This document shows, piece by piece, positions 28,862 through 36,368 of a stretch of 36,368 nt of DNA. The notes under the pieces were generated by a model. The model was not told the origin of the DNA, did no database searches, and was given only the letters and a program-made list of their open reading frames with translations. This DNA comes from a virus. Numbering within the stretch: the first letter of the stretch is position 1; each line of letters starts with the position of its first letter. The stretch covers positions 1 through 36,368 of the IMG/VR virus record IMGVR_UViG_3300025674_000150. One strand, 5' to 3'. A program made the position numbers and the translations under genes.

Positions 28862-29368
28862 TTACGACCTCGACATCAGACCTGTACGCTTGTCGGCTGC
28901 TTCACGCATTTCGGCAATAACAGGTGTATCAGCAATTTCTTCCGGCATATCGTCATCTTTCTGCTCCTGCTTAAAACGCTCAAGAGCAAGTTTGACAGTG
29001 GTGCCTGACATCTCTTTGTCTTTCTCAAGACCAGAGGTGTATTTCACATTAGCAGTATCTCCAATTAACATTATTAATTCTATAAGAACAGGAAGGACAA
29101 GCATACCCACATCAACAGTGTGCTTACCTTCCATAACAGCACCAAGTTGCATGGTGTTTGCTACAGTTGTAATAGGTATACCCATCTCTAGAACATCTAG
29201 AAGCTGCTCCGTAACCTCATCTGATTGAAGTCGGGGGATGTAGTAATCAAGTGCCTCTTCTACAGTATTGTACTGTGGTGGATTTGTCCAAGGACGACTG
29301 CCTAACTCAGCAGTCAGAGATTGACCGGGAATGGCTGTGTCAAGCATGGGCTGCATATCGTTAAGCAT
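28862..29368 (-). CDS. Virion-associated protein with shared C-terminal tag
   Basis: A 168-residue protein starting MLNDMQPMLDTAIPGQSLTA, with AGGAAT upstream of ATG 29368. Middle region is hydrophobic (VDVGMLVLPVLIELIMLIGD), possibly membrane-interacting. It ends TGLMSRS, the same tag as the downstream 758-residue protein. By size and position it could be the T7 gp14-like small ejection protein. The inference rests on gene order and the hydrophobic segment. Confidence 0.8.
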   Translation of the reverse strand: MLNDMQPMLDTAIPGQSLTAELGSRPWTNPPQYNTVEEALDYYIPRLQSDEVTEQLLDVLEMGIPITTVANTMQLGAVMEGKHTVDVGMLVLPVLIELIMLIGDTANVKYTSGLEKDKEMSGTTVKLALERFKQEQKDDDMPEEIADTPVIAEMREAADKRTGLMSRS

Positions 29369-29582
29369 CAGCTAATTCCTCACGTTTCCTGCGAATTGCC
29401 TCAATGTAAGATGCAATACGACGTGACGGCTGCATCGGATCACCCATTTTATCGTCTTTCATTTGACGACTTTTAGGTGGTCCCATAAGCGTATTCGCAT
29501 TTACTTCTTTTTCTTCCGGCTTCATGTTCATAACAGTGTTGATATTCTGATGAAGGATCGGTGATGGGTTAGTAAGAGGCAT
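29361..29582 (-). CDS. Small late hypothetical protein
   Basis: A 73-residue, Pro/Lys-rich product starting MPLTNPSPILHQNINTVMNM, with KEVNANTLMGPPKSRQMKDD in the middle. AGGAT lies before ATG 29582, and the stop overlaps the next gene by 8 bases. Probably disordered at the N-terminus with a C-terminal helix (IASYIEAIRRKREELADA). Function unknown; perhaps a minor virion or assembly protein. Confidence 0.75.
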   Translation of the reverse strand: MPLTNPSPILHQNINTVMNMKPEEKEVNANTLMGPPKSRQMKDDKMGDPMQPSRRIASYIEAIRRKREELADA

Positions 29583-29590
29583 TTTTTATC

Positions 29591-31825
29591 CTATCCAAAC
29601 TGAATCCATGCACTACCAAGGGTGCCAAGTAGACCGCCAAGAGCAGAGCCAGCAGCCGAACTACTTGCTGCCCTTGCTGCTGCTGCTTGTGCATCTGCAC
29701 TAAGCTGTGTCGTAGCTAAAAGATTTAAGCGATCAAGTTCACTGTCTGCAGCTTCCCAAGCGTGTTCCATGCTATCTGCATAATATTGCCACAAATTGTT
29801 GTATGCAGTATTACTAATATCTAGTATTGCATTTGCATTAAGTTCGTTAGCACGATTGACTGCAGCAGTATCTGCTGTAGCAATTTGTCTGCGCCATTGC
29901 GCATTCGATTGTGCAATAACAGTTTGGTTTTGTGCATTAAACTGATCACGCTGATTGTTCATTTCAGCATTAAAGCGTTCAATTGTATTGGCCTGACCTG
30001 CGTTAAACTGTGCTTGCGCATTCTGTTGTGCCGAATTAAACTGAGACGTTTGAGAGGCGAGATTAGCAAAAAACTGATCTACTTGATTTTGACTTGTAGC
30101 ATTAAACTGACGTGATGCATTTGTAGCAGCTTGATCTGTAAACATAGACTGTGTGCGCTGTTGTGCTTTAAACAATTCTGTCTGTTGTTGATTAGACAGA
30201 TTTGCCATATCTACCTGCAAGAATGACTGCGCATTTTGTACAGCAGCTTGCTGGCGATTGTTTAAGTTCTGCGTGTCCATCTGCGCAAGTGCGGCAGACT
30301 CAGACATCACAAGTGCCTGTTTGTTAGACAGGTTGTTTAGGTTCATTGTATTAGCAGCACGGCTATTTTCTAGCTGTACCTGCTGCTCTGCTGTAAAGTT
30401 CTGATTGGCAATATCACCAATACGAGCAGAGTTTTGTACACGTGCTTGGAATGACTGGTCAAATTCCTGACCAATAAACTGCGCACGTTGTTGTGCAGCA
30501 AGCATAGCACGTTGCTGGCGGTTAGATAGGTTCTGCGCCTCAAACTGTGCCGTTGTAGCAGCATCTGCCTGTGCAATAGGAAGGGCAGCTTCAATTGTAG
30601 CCTGTACAATTGCCTGACCCGCAATGCTACTAGCACCAAGACCCCGTGCTGCCATTTGCTGTGTCGCATTACGAAGTGCGCCAGCAGCCCATGCAGGTGG
30701 GTTTGTAGCATCAAAGTTAGCAGTAAGCTGTGCAAGCTGTCCTTGTACCGTAGCCTGTGCGGATGGTGTAGCTTCTGCAGCCTGTACCTGCTCTGTAAAA
30801 GTAGCAGCAGTCTGCGCATCAGCAGAACCAGTGATAAGTTCACCATCTTGGATGTTTCGCTGTACTGGATTATCTATTAGTGTAGCATTTCCTTGCGCTG
30901 CTGTCAAGTTCCCTACACTGGATGCTGTTTGCTGGGCCGCTGTGACCTCTGCACGTGGGTCTACAGTGCCTTGTGCTGCTTGGGTAGCTGCAAGCGCAGC
31001 ATCAACTGCTGGTGCAGCTTGTGCAGCCTCCATCTGAGCAGCGGCACTTTCCTGTGCAGGTGCTGCTGTAGCTGTTGTAGCCATAGCTGTAGGCACAGAA
31101 ACTGCACCTGTAACTACACCAGCACGAGGATCAACATACTGACCCATATCAAACGGCGTTGCTGCAGCCTGTGTTACACCACCTGTAGGTACACCCGGCT
31201 GAAACATACGCTGTACCGCAGCTTCCTGTACATTTTTAGTTGTGCCTTGTGTCTGTGCAGCAGGTGGTGTGGTTGTAGCAGGTGGTGTTGTTTGTGGTGT
31301 TTGTGATGTTGCACCAACCCCTCTATATACAGGATTTTGATTGCCTAGTACGCCTTGCACCGGCCCAAGTGGTGAGCCGGTTTGTTGAAACGGAACAGCC
31401 CTGCCATCGTTTTGCATCATAGCATCTTCTGCAAACTTACCTTTTGTTCTATCTACCTGCATAGGTATAGGCGTAACACCCGGAGGCAATGACATCACAG
31501 GATTTGATACACCTGCTTGATTTGCTTGTTGAGGACTACCATATTGTTGTCCGGTGTTGGGGTCATACACTACAACTGCAGGTGAAGCATTGAAAAAACT
31601 AGCACCGCCTGTAGCTGGACTACTCTTTACAGCACCACCCGTTTGCATCTTCACCACACCACCCTTTGCCATCTGCACAGCAGCATTCTTAAACTGCTCC
31701 ATACGTGCTTGACGTGCAGGGTCTTGCTCAATGTAGTTCTGGAACTCGCCCATGTTGCCTGTATAGCCCATGCTCTTGGCGATTTTGTTCATCGCTTCTG
31801 GTTTGAATGCCTTGAATACAGCCAT
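29591..31825 (-). CDS. Large Gln/Ala/Asn-rich repetitive virion protein
   Basis: A 744-residue protein. Residues 1-75 are a folded N-terminus (MAVFKAFKPEAMNKIAKSMG) ending in a KGGVVKMQTGGAV element. Residues ~75-430 are Ala/Thr/Pro/Gln-rich and probably disordered. Residues ~430-660 carry repeated units around N-L-(N/S)-N-(R/K/Q)-Q-Q and F-N-A-(Q/E), compatible with a long helical rod. The C-terminus is helical and ends in a Gly/Ala-rich hydrophobic tail (GSALGGLLGTLGSAWIQFG). Repetitive rods of this kind are tail or internal core structural proteins; I recall homologues in marine podoviruses without assigned role. Confidence 0.85.
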   Translation of the reverse strand: MAVFKAFKPEAMNKIAKSMGYTGNMGEFQNYIEQDPARQARMEQFKNAAVQMAKGGVVKMQTGGAVKSSPATGGASFFNASPAVVVYDPNTGQQYGSPQQANQAGVSNPVMSLPPGVTPIPMQVDRTKGKFAEDAMMQNDGRAVPFQQTGSPLGPVQGVLGNQNPVYRGVGATSQTPQTTPPATTTPPAAQTQGTTKNVQEAAVQRMFQPGVPTGGVTQAAATPFDMGQYVDPRAGVVTGAVSVPTAMATTATAAPAQESAAAQMEAAQAAPAVDAALAATQAAQGTVDPRAEVTAAQQTASSVGNLTAAQGNATLIDNPVQRNIQDGELITGSADAQTAATFTEQVQAAEATPSAQATVQGQLAQLTANFDATNPPAWAAGALRNATQQMAARGLGASSIAGQAIVQATIEAALPIAQADAATTAQFEAQNLSNRQQRAMLAAQQRAQFIGQEFDQSFQARVQNSARIGDIANQNFTAEQQVQLENSRAANTMNLNNLSNKQALVMSESAALAQMDTQNLNNRQQAAVQNAQSFLQVDMANLSNQQQTELFKAQQRTQSMFTDQAATNASRQFNATSQNQVDQFFANLASQTSQFNSAQQNAQAQFNAGQANTIERFNAEMNNQRDQFNAQNQTVIAQSNAQWRRQIATADTAAVNRANELNANAILDISNTAYNNLWQYYADSMEHAWEAADSELDRLNLLATTQLSADAQAAAARAASSSAAGSALGGLLGTLGSAWIQFG

Positions 31826-31826
31826 A

Positions 31827-32027
31827 CTAATTCATTCCCATAAATACTGTAACTACCATAGCAACCACCATCACCGTGCTACCCATTATCATTGCTTCCA
31901 GCCGCCACATGCGCTTGTCTAGTGCTTCCAGTTTTTCTTGCACAGAAGCGTACCGAATGGCGCACTCCTTCTCGTGTGCCTCAAGTTCCATCTGGGTTTT
32001 GAGTACGGGTTCCATCGCCAGTTTCAT
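31827..32027 (-). CDS. XhlA-like holin candidate
   Basis: A 66-residue protein: an N-terminal coiled-coil helix (HEKECAIRYASVQEKLEALD) followed by KRMWRLEAMIMG and a C-terminal membrane span at about residues 48-64 (STVMVVAMVVTVFMGMN). This is the layout of XhlA-type phage holin or haemolysin proteins, and I recall similar sequences in marine phages. It would permeabilise or anchor at the inner membrane and let the wall hydrolase act. The hydrolase gene itself is far away at 9894. ATG 32027 overlaps the upstream stop (TGATG). Confidence 0.7.
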   Translation of the reverse strand: MKLAMEPVLKTQMELEAHEKECAIRYASVQEKLEALDKRMWRLEAMIMGSTVMVVAMVVTVFMGMN

Positions 32028-32227
32028 CAGTCGGCGTCAGCTATGGTCAATATGCCGTCATCTACTTTAGCCTGAATGTCATCAGGCAAACTAGATTGAT
32101 TAGCTGACAACCAAGACTGAAACTCTGGGTCGTGTGCAAGACAGGTCCGACGCACCAAACCATCAGCATCTGTGCGTTGGTAGATTACCTCGTTATCTTC
32201 GTTTGTTTTCATAACAGAATAAGACAT
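32027..32227 (-). CDS. Small late hypothetical protein
   Basis: A 66-residue acidic product starting MSYSVMKTNEDNEVIYQRTD, with DPEFQSWLSANQSSLPDDIQ later. It sits between the receptor-binding-type gene and the holin candidate, one base from the former. The fold looks like strand-strand-helix. Function unknown; possibly a tail-fibre chaperone given its place directly after fibre genes. Confidence 0.75.
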   Translation of the reverse strand: MSYSVMKTNEDNEVIYQRTDADGLVRRTCLAHDPEFQSWLSANQSSLPDDIQAKVDDGILTIADAD

Positions 32228-33340
32228 TTACAACTCCGCACTTACGCCAATATACCCTGACGCATTTACTATTCTATAGTTATATGTTCCAGTAGCACTA
32301 TTCAGTGAACTAAATGTTAAATCAATTGCACAGGTAGTTTTACTTGAACTACCTCTGATAGCGGGAACAGCACTACAAACTTGTGTAGCTCCATTACCCC
32401 ATGACCCGTAATGTGCGGCTGTGCCACTTTGGTCAATGGCGGTTGGAGCAGCCCTCATTTCAACGGGCAATGGTAACATTGCCATAGCTGCTGTAGTAGT
32501 ATATACACCGCCAGCAGCAAAGTAATTATTGTCTCCGTTATAATTTATTCTGAAATAATACCTCTGACACTTAGCCAACTCATCGCCAAACGACCGATGC
32601 TCAAACGGCGTGGCCTGTTCGCCAACTTCCATCTGCACTCCGGTGATGTACCATTCGTTACCAACCGTGTCGGCAAGATTTACCTGACTGGGGTGTACGG
32701 CATTAGCATCAACATCGCCACCCCAAGTTCCATTAAAAAACGTACCGCTTTTAAGGTCTGCACCCCCAAGAAGGGCAAAGTTTAAACGCAGAGACATATT
32801 ATTATCGTTATCGAATGCCCCAGTGGTATCTGGATTGAAAGTAAGCGATTTACGTTCCCAAGTATTTGAACTGTTGATGGTGTATGACAAAGCGTTTTGC
32901 CTATCATTATCTGTGTCACCAAGTCCTACTGTGTATACGCCTGTCTTGTTGGACTTTACATAAAAAGAAACAGTAAATGGTTTGGCATCCGATGTGCCTT
33001 TAGCAAGAGACTGTAAATCTCGCCCTTCAAATGCGTATCTGAGATGCCAGAACTGTGTAGAGGCCAGAGAGGTGTCGGCAGTTGTTACTTCAATCTTTGC
33101 GCTATTAGAAAATCCAGATGGGGCATCTGTACTTTGTGAAAATGTAGACACTTGGTCACCACTAAGAGAAATCTGAAATCTATCCAATACAGTGTAACCT
33201 TCACCAGTTCCGTTTGGCCCTACGTTAGTTTTACTCGTAGCCCTCTGCGCCACCTGCATCGCACCGTTGATAATCAGGTTCCTGTTCGACAACGCCGTCT
33301 GCGAACCAATCAGTGCGGCGAGTTCTGCTGCCTTACTCAT
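32228..33340 (-). CDS. Tail fibre / receptor-binding protein, lectin-like
   Basis: A 370-residue protein. The start of the globular part is typical of marine phage fibres: SNRNLIINGAMQVAQRATSK, YTVLDRFQISLSGD. The middle is a jelly-roll-like region (KPFTVSFYVKSNKTGVYTVG; NSSNTWERKSLTFNPDT), then YITGVQMEVGEQATPFEHRS and FGDELAKCQRYYF. Such domains bind surface sugars. The C-terminal ~100 residues (Gly/Ala/Ser-rich) are probably the variable host-binding tip. The start overlaps the upstream stop by four bases (ATGA). Confidence 0.88.
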   Translation of the reverse strand: MSKAAELAALIGSQTALSNRNLIINGAMQVAQRATSKTNVGPNGTGEGYTVLDRFQISLSGDQVSTFSQSTDAPSGFSNSAKIEVTTADTSLASTQFWHLRYAFEGRDLQSLAKGTSDAKPFTVSFYVKSNKTGVYTVGLGDTDNDRQNALSYTINSSNTWERKSLTFNPDTTGAFDNDNNMSLRLNFALLGGADLKSGTFFNGTWGGDVDANAVHPSQVNLADTVGNEWYITGVQMEVGEQATPFEHRSFGDELAKCQRYYFRINYNGDNNYFAAGGVYTTTAAMAMLPLPVEMRAAPTAIDQSGTAAHYGSWGNGATQVCSAVPAIRGSSSKTTCAIDLTFSSLNSATGTYNYRIVNASGYIGVSAEL

Positions 33341-33720
33341 GCGAGGTCTCCATTAACCGTATAACTTCTGCTGTTACTGTCCCGTGAGCCGCTAAGATTG
33401 TGGGTTTTCAAAGCGACTGCTGATGTTGAACGAGGCGCACTTGAAACCAATTCTTGGATAACCATAATCTCATCATTATCTCTAGGTGTGCCATTAGCAG
33501 AATAATCTGCGTTGGTCATGTTGCTGGTAAAGTTTGTTGTTGTCACCCCTGTTTCTTGGTCATTTATACTAGACACGTTCAACGAATCTGAAAGAGTGGG
33601 AGTACCATCACCCTCTATAAAAGCCCACATTTTTGCACTTCCCCCTGCAACAAAGCTGGTGGCAATGCTGTTGTTCCCGCTGGCATCCTTTAGGGTGTTT
33701 ACTCTCAGTTCACTAGCCAT
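33337..33720 (-). CDS. Tail-fibre-like paralogue 3 of tandem array
   Basis: A 127-residue protein starting MASELRVNTLKDASGNNSIA and ending NGDLA. It shares its plan with the two genes upstream: a short MAS-x-L-x-V-(D/N)-T start, a W/F-A-(F/Y) strand, a (S/N)-x-S-(I/V)-x-D-x-x-T-G-(V/S) strand (LNVSSINDQETGVTTTNFTS), and the GDLA end. Probably a beta-rich fibre module or adaptor carried on the tail. It is the most leftward of three copies. Confidence 0.8.
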   Translation of the reverse strand: MASELRVNTLKDASGNNSIATSFVAGGSAKMWAFIEGDGTPTLSDSLNVSSINDQETGVTTTNFTSNMTNADYSANGTPRDNDEIMVIQELVSSAPRSTSAVALKTHNLSGSRDSNSRSYTVNGDLA

Positions 33721-34138
33721 TATGCGAGGTCTCCATGTATCAATCCGTACACATTAGGAATGTCCACAGCGGCTGTTTCATTGCCGTTTGCCCCACGAAT
33801 GCGAAACTGAGAAGTCGCACAGTCGCTTGTTGAACCTTCGCAGTTCATGCTGTTGGCATAAGAACCTGACGTTATAGCCTGACTAAATAATACATTGTTC
33901 ATATTATTGGTGAAATTGGCTTGATAGCTGCCGGTTCCGTTATCAGCAACCGAAGCTGTGTTTAAAGAATCAGACAAAGTGTTGCCGCTTGCGGAAATGT
34001 AACACCAAGACTTAGCCAGACCCTGCTGCAAATTCGTTGTGGTCGAGTTGCCCTCGCCTGTCACCGCAATAGAGCCAGCCGTGGTTACTCCTGTGATGGT
34101 ATCGACTTTGAGTATGCTTGCCATTATGCGAGGTCTCC
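33716..34138 (-). repeat. Identical gene-junction repeats of the fibre array
   Basis: On the minus strand GGAGACCTCGCAT occurs at 34138-34126, 33734-33722 and 33351-33339, each at the 3' end of one fibre-like paralogue. In the first two the identity is 19 bases (34138-34120 and 33734-33716), extending through TAATGGC. Each copy encodes G-D-L-A and the stop, provides GGAG as ribosome binding site, and overlaps the next start. Span given covers the two longest copies. Confidence 0.85.
33720..34124 (-). CDS. Tail-fibre-like paralogue 2 of tandem array
   Basis: A 134-residue protein starting MASILKVDTITGVTTAGSIA and ending IHGDLA. I place the start at ATG 34124, not at the in-frame upstream start at 34157, because the conserved junction (GGAG, then TAATGGC) lies exactly here, as at the neighbouring gene. 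Shared segments with the other copies are SDSLNTASVADNGTGSYQAN and FTNNMNNVLF. Two cysteines appear in the variable third quarter (NCEGSTSDCATSQ). Confidence 0.8.
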   Translation of the reverse strand: MASILKVDTITGVTTAGSIAVTGEGNSTTTNLQQGLAKSWCYISASGNTLSDSLNTASVADNGTGSYQANFTNNMNNVLFSQAITSGSYANSMNCEGSTSDCATSQFRIRGANGNETAAVDIPNVYGLIHGDLA

Positions 34139-34507
34139 GTGTGCTGTAGCCATACACAATTCTGCGTCAGCTAACGCTTCAGAAAATTTCAAGAAATCTA
34201 ACTGAACTTGTGACGCTGTTGGCGGTACGTCATGGGAAACGCATGTAGAGCCAACATAACTACCACTGTCGTGAGTAGAGTTTGCTGTAATTATATATGA
34301 CGCATCTCCCATAGAAGAGACAAAGGCTATCGTTGTCAGCCCTGTACCACCGTCTGCAATACTAGATGCGTTGAATGACTTAGTTATGGCTTGCGTACTG
34401 TCTTGTTCAAAGTTAGCAAAGAATTTTGCCGCAGTCTGCTTCGTCAGCGCAACAGGACCACTTCCCGCCTTATCCGCAATCGTGTCTACATTCAATACGC
34501 TGGTCAT
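34124..34507 (-). CDS. Tail-fibre-like paralogue 1 of tandem array
   Basis: A 127-residue protein starting MTSVLNVDTIADKAGSGPVA and ending AHGDLA. ATG 34507 is chosen over an upstream TTG at 34519 because TTGGAG precedes it with a good spacer, it overlaps the upstream stop (ATGA), and the N-terminus then matches the other copies. Shared segments are KSFNASSIADGGTGLTTIAF and VSSMGDASYIITA. Likely a tail-fibre module. Confidence 0.8.
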   Translation of the reverse strand: MTSVLNVDTIADKAGSGPVALTKQTAAKFFANFEQDSTQAITKSFNASSIADGGTGLTTIAFVSSMGDASYIITANSTHDSGSYVGSTCVSHDVPPTASQVQLDFLKFSEALADAELCMATAHGDLA

Positions 34508-34962
34508 ACGATGCTCCAATATCCGTTAACAGTGACGGTGGCACTCTGTGTAATCGGTCCTGCCGACACACCGTTCTCATCGCTGTCAATCGTGATGTCT
34601 GCGCTGATGGTCTGACCGTTCAAGCGGATGATGCTGTTGTTGCCCTTGAATGGGTAGCGTGTGTCAGCCTCAGTCTTTGTGTAGGCATTGTTCACAGAGA
34701 ACACATCGTACACAACCATCTCAACTGTATCATTCAGGCTGGCCCCAGTTACCAACACAACCGTCGTGCCTGTCGTAGCGGTGTAGTCAGTGCCGGGTAC
34801 AAGAAGCACACCGTTCTGATATACGTCCATGTACAGGCTGTCTGAGTAGTTCAGGACACCACTGCTGGCATCACTGCCACTGAATGATGTCTGACCGGCA
34901 GTGGCCTGATACTGGTAGCGGTTACGAACACCGGCTGATGGGGATTTACCTATGTATGGCAT
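34504..34962 (-). CDS. Tail-fibre-associated protein
   Basis: A 152-residue protein starting MPYIGKSPSAGVRNRYQYQA, followed by TAGQTSFSGSDASSGVLNYS, DVYQNGVLLVPGTDYT and VVYDVFSVNNAYTKTEADTR. This is a well-known pattern in marine phages for an N-terminal tail-attachment or fibre domain (PYIGKxP start, Q-x-x-F-x-G). It is beta-rich and usually forms part of a trimeric fibre. AAGGAA lies before ATG 34962. Confidence 0.85.
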   Translation of the reverse strand: MPYIGKSPSAGVRNRYQYQATAGQTSFSGSDASSGVLNYSDSLYMDVYQNGVLLVPGTDYTATTGTTVVLVTGASLNDTVEMVVYDVFSVNNAYTKTEADTRYPFKGNNSIIRLNGQTISADITIDSDENGVSAGPITQSATVTVNGYWSIV

Positions 34963-34971
34963 GGTTGTTCC

Positions 34972-35250
34972 TTATGGTGTCTCTTGTGCATCCATCGCAG
35001 TCTGGTATGCAGTCTTTACAGCATCTGACCACACGGCGTTGCAGATAGCTTGCACCTCTGTGCTTTCGCCAGAGATGTCTGTGTCGGCCCAAGTGTCGCC
35101 TGTCTTGGTGCTGCATTGCAGGACATGCCGATGGAAGCTGCGGCTAATCTCTGTGCCGTCACGTTTAATGACAGTGGCGGTGCGTACCTGTACGGCTTTG
35201 TAGTCACCGACTACTTCAATTTTGTCTTGCAGTGTTTCTTCTGTAAGCAC
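34972..35250 (-). CDS. Small late hypothetical protein, GTG start
   Basis: A 92-residue product from GTG 35250 with AGGAG eight bases upstream. Starts MLTEETLQDKIEVVGDYKAV; contains TVIKRDGTEISRSFHRHVLQ and AICNAVWSDAVKTAYQTAMD. I recall similar proteins beside tail-fibre genes in marine phages; role unknown, possibly fibre assembly. Confidence 0.8.
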   Translation of the reverse strand: MLTEETLQDKIEVVGDYKAVQVRTATVIKRDGTEISRSFHRHVLQCSTKTGDTWADTDISGESTEVQAICNAVWSDAVKTAYQTAMDAQETP

Positions 35251-35296
35251 TTTTATCTCCTATGCTTGGACTGTCCGACCCGCACCTCTGGTGGGG

Positions 35297-35983
35297 TTAT
35301 GCTGTCTTGTAAGTGATAGTGAAAATAATGTCATTGCCAGCATCAGTTCTAAGAGAGCCAGCAGATACAGAAGTGTCTAAACCATTTCTTGCGTCACTGT
35401 CTGCTTTTATTAGGTCACATCTTGTTGTACCCGGCTCTGCATAGCCTGTAGCTGGCGTGTTGCCAGTGGGCCAACCGGTTCCGTAGCCAATATTAACGCT
35501 GCCCCAAATTTGTCCTGTATCTACAGTGAACGGCAATCCGCTAAGTCGCAGGCCACCAGAGCCTTGTGAACTCACCGAACTTGTTCTCAATCTTCCACAA
35601 ACGATAACAAAATCTCCGACTTTGACATATTCTGCCGCTTGCTGTTCGTAAACAACAGTAGGATTGCTATCGCCTGTGTAAGTTAAGGTCGCACTTCCGG
35701 TTTCATAATCATCCAGCGCATTGGCACTGCCGGTGCCGCCAAGATACAGGTTGCCGCCAAGATACAGGTCTTGCCAACGAACATCGTGATGGCCCAAGTC
35801 AACGGAATTATCTGCCTGTGCGCCACTGCTGTCCAGCGGCCTAACATCATCACCAGAAAACCTGATGCCCACATCACCGTGAATTGTTAAGTCATTACTT
35901 GCCGTTCCGATACTTCCACCATTAGTGACAGTGATACTGTCAACGGAACCAACGCCTTCACCAGTGATTTTTGTCAGTGCCAT
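35297..35983 (-). CDS. Tail fibre protein
   Basis: A 228-residue protein. Residues 1-90 form a repetitive fibre shaft: MALTKITGEGVGSVDSITVT, NDLTIHGDVGIRFSGDDVRP, HHDVRWQDLYLGGNLYLGGT. The pattern W-(x)2-(L/I)-Y-L-G-G-N-(L/I)-Y-L is typical of trimeric fibre or intramolecular-repeat shafts in marine phages. The C-terminal ~130 residues form a globular beta domain (DFVIVCGRLRTSSVSSQGSG) likely to bind the host surface. It starts 12 bases after the upstream stop. Confidence 0.88.
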   Translation of the reverse strand: MALTKITGEGVGSVDSITVTNGGSIGTASNDLTIHGDVGIRFSGDDVRPLDSSGAQADNSVDLGHHDVRWQDLYLGGNLYLGGTGSANALDDYETGSATLTYTGDSNPTVVYEQQAAEYVKVGDFVIVCGRLRTSSVSSQGSGGLRLSGLPFTVDTGQIWGSVNIGYGTGWPTGNTPATGYAEPGTTRCDLIKADSDARNGLDTSVSAGSLRTDAGNDIIFTITYKTA

Positions 35984-35995
35984 TGCCTATGTTCC

Positions 35996-36367
35996 TTATG
36001 CGTAGGGGCTGTCGCCAAGTACGCTTGTATCCCAAGCTGCCTTGAGTGCTGCAATGTCGGCAGCGTTAGTGATTGCAGATGCCGCTGGTGCATTACGCAG
36101 GGCATTCTTAGCTGTTACAGATGCAGCCTGTGCATCACTGTCGCCAGCCTCAAGTGCCTTCATGTAGGTTACGTCCTCTGCATCAAGCAGTGGCGCACGT
36201 ACCTCACGGATTTTGTCCTTGAAGATTTCTTTGGCCTTTGTCATGTCCTCAGAGATGACGCTGCCACTCAATGACCATGCACCACGAAAGTGACGGTCAG
36301 AAGGAACGGTAGCCGATGAGGCATCAATCTGATTCCCGTCCTTGTCTACGATGTATGTTGTTGCCAT
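35996..36367 (-). CDS. Small late protein, possible tail-assembly or fibre accessory protein
   Basis: A 123-residue product whose ATG (36367) is one base from the window edge. Starts MATTYIVDKDGNQIDASSAT, then the RGAWSLSGSVISEDMTKAKE segment and a helical Ala-rich C-terminus (ITNAADIAALKAAWDTSVLG). The middle (REVRAPLLDAEDVTYMKALE) looks like the tail-assembly-chaperone-type proteins found before fibre genes in many phages. Any ribosome binding site is outside the window. Confidence 0.8.
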   Translation of the reverse strand: MATTYIVDKDGNQIDASSATVPSDRHFRGAWSLSGSVISEDMTKAKEIFKDKIREVRAPLLDAEDVTYMKALEAGDSDAQAASVTAKNALRNAPAASAITNAADIAALKAAWDTSVLGDSPYA

Positions 36368-36368
36368 T

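Noticed and set aside
1-36368. tRNA genes or a tRNA-derived attachment site
   Set aside because: I saw no cloverleaf or typical T-arm sequence near the integrase or in the control region; a tRNA scan would be decisive.

Overview
The window is a large part of a tailed-phage genome (a podovirus-like, probably temperate marine phage of an alphaproteobacterium). The gene set points to the HMO-2011 group of SAR116, roseobacter and pelagibacter phages. It has a family-A DNA polymerase with a DnaJ-type zinc finger in its middle, a separate T7-type primase and DnaB-like helicase, a T7 endonuclease I, a monomeric class II ribonucleotide reductase, a tyrosine integrase, a MazG-like pyrophosphohydrolase, a SleB-type wall hydrolase, and marine-phage virion and tail-fibre proteins. 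No phage RNA polymerase gene is present in the window, and the promoters that can be read have host sigma70 form. The group assignment rests on recalled family knowledge, not on a search.

Layout. Positions 1-4010 are leftward: a run of small, often basic or membrane-associated late genes that continues off the left edge. Positions 4011-4884 are a non-coding control region. It holds a leftward promoter matching the sigma70 consensus exactly (TTGACA, 17 bp, TATAAT), an array of CACT-N3-AGTG-like sites in its leader, iteron-like repeats, palindromes, and a rightward promoter. Positions 4885-23037 are rightward. First comes an accessory early block of small genes (4885-10369), then a DUF932-type gene and the integrase, then the replication, recombination and nucleotide-metabolism genes (12210-23037). 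Positions 23034-36367 are leftward again: tail fibres and tail proteins at the right, a holin-like gene, then large virion proteins. The two arms meet tail to tail with overlapping stop codons at 23034-23037. Terminase, portal and capsid genes are not seen. They presumably lie beyond the edges, and if the map is circular or permuted, one late leftward transcript could run from 4134 off the left edge and re-enter at the right edge.

The most unusual feature is a family of ten copies of a 17-bp palindrome, TGTCTGA-N3-TCAGACA. Both arms are invariant in every copy, and all copies lie in the early rightward region and its control region (4567-11277), mostly in leaders directly before ribosome binding sites. 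Three copies belong to a larger cassette that supplies a stop codon, the palindrome and a Shine-Dalgarno sequence together. The last copy sits where the integrase ribosome binding site should be. This looks like a phage regulon built on one DNA- or RNA-binding protein. The 206-residue first gene, bracketed by copies and followed by its own terminator, is the best candidate regulator.

Two other patterns stand out in the virion genes. Three tandem tail-fibre-like paralogues are joined by identical junctions that encode the C-terminal GDLA and supply the next gene's ribosome binding site. Two adjacent virion proteins share the C-terminal tag GLMSRS with different synonymous codons. Many very small genes (18-55 codons) that length filters miss are annotated here.
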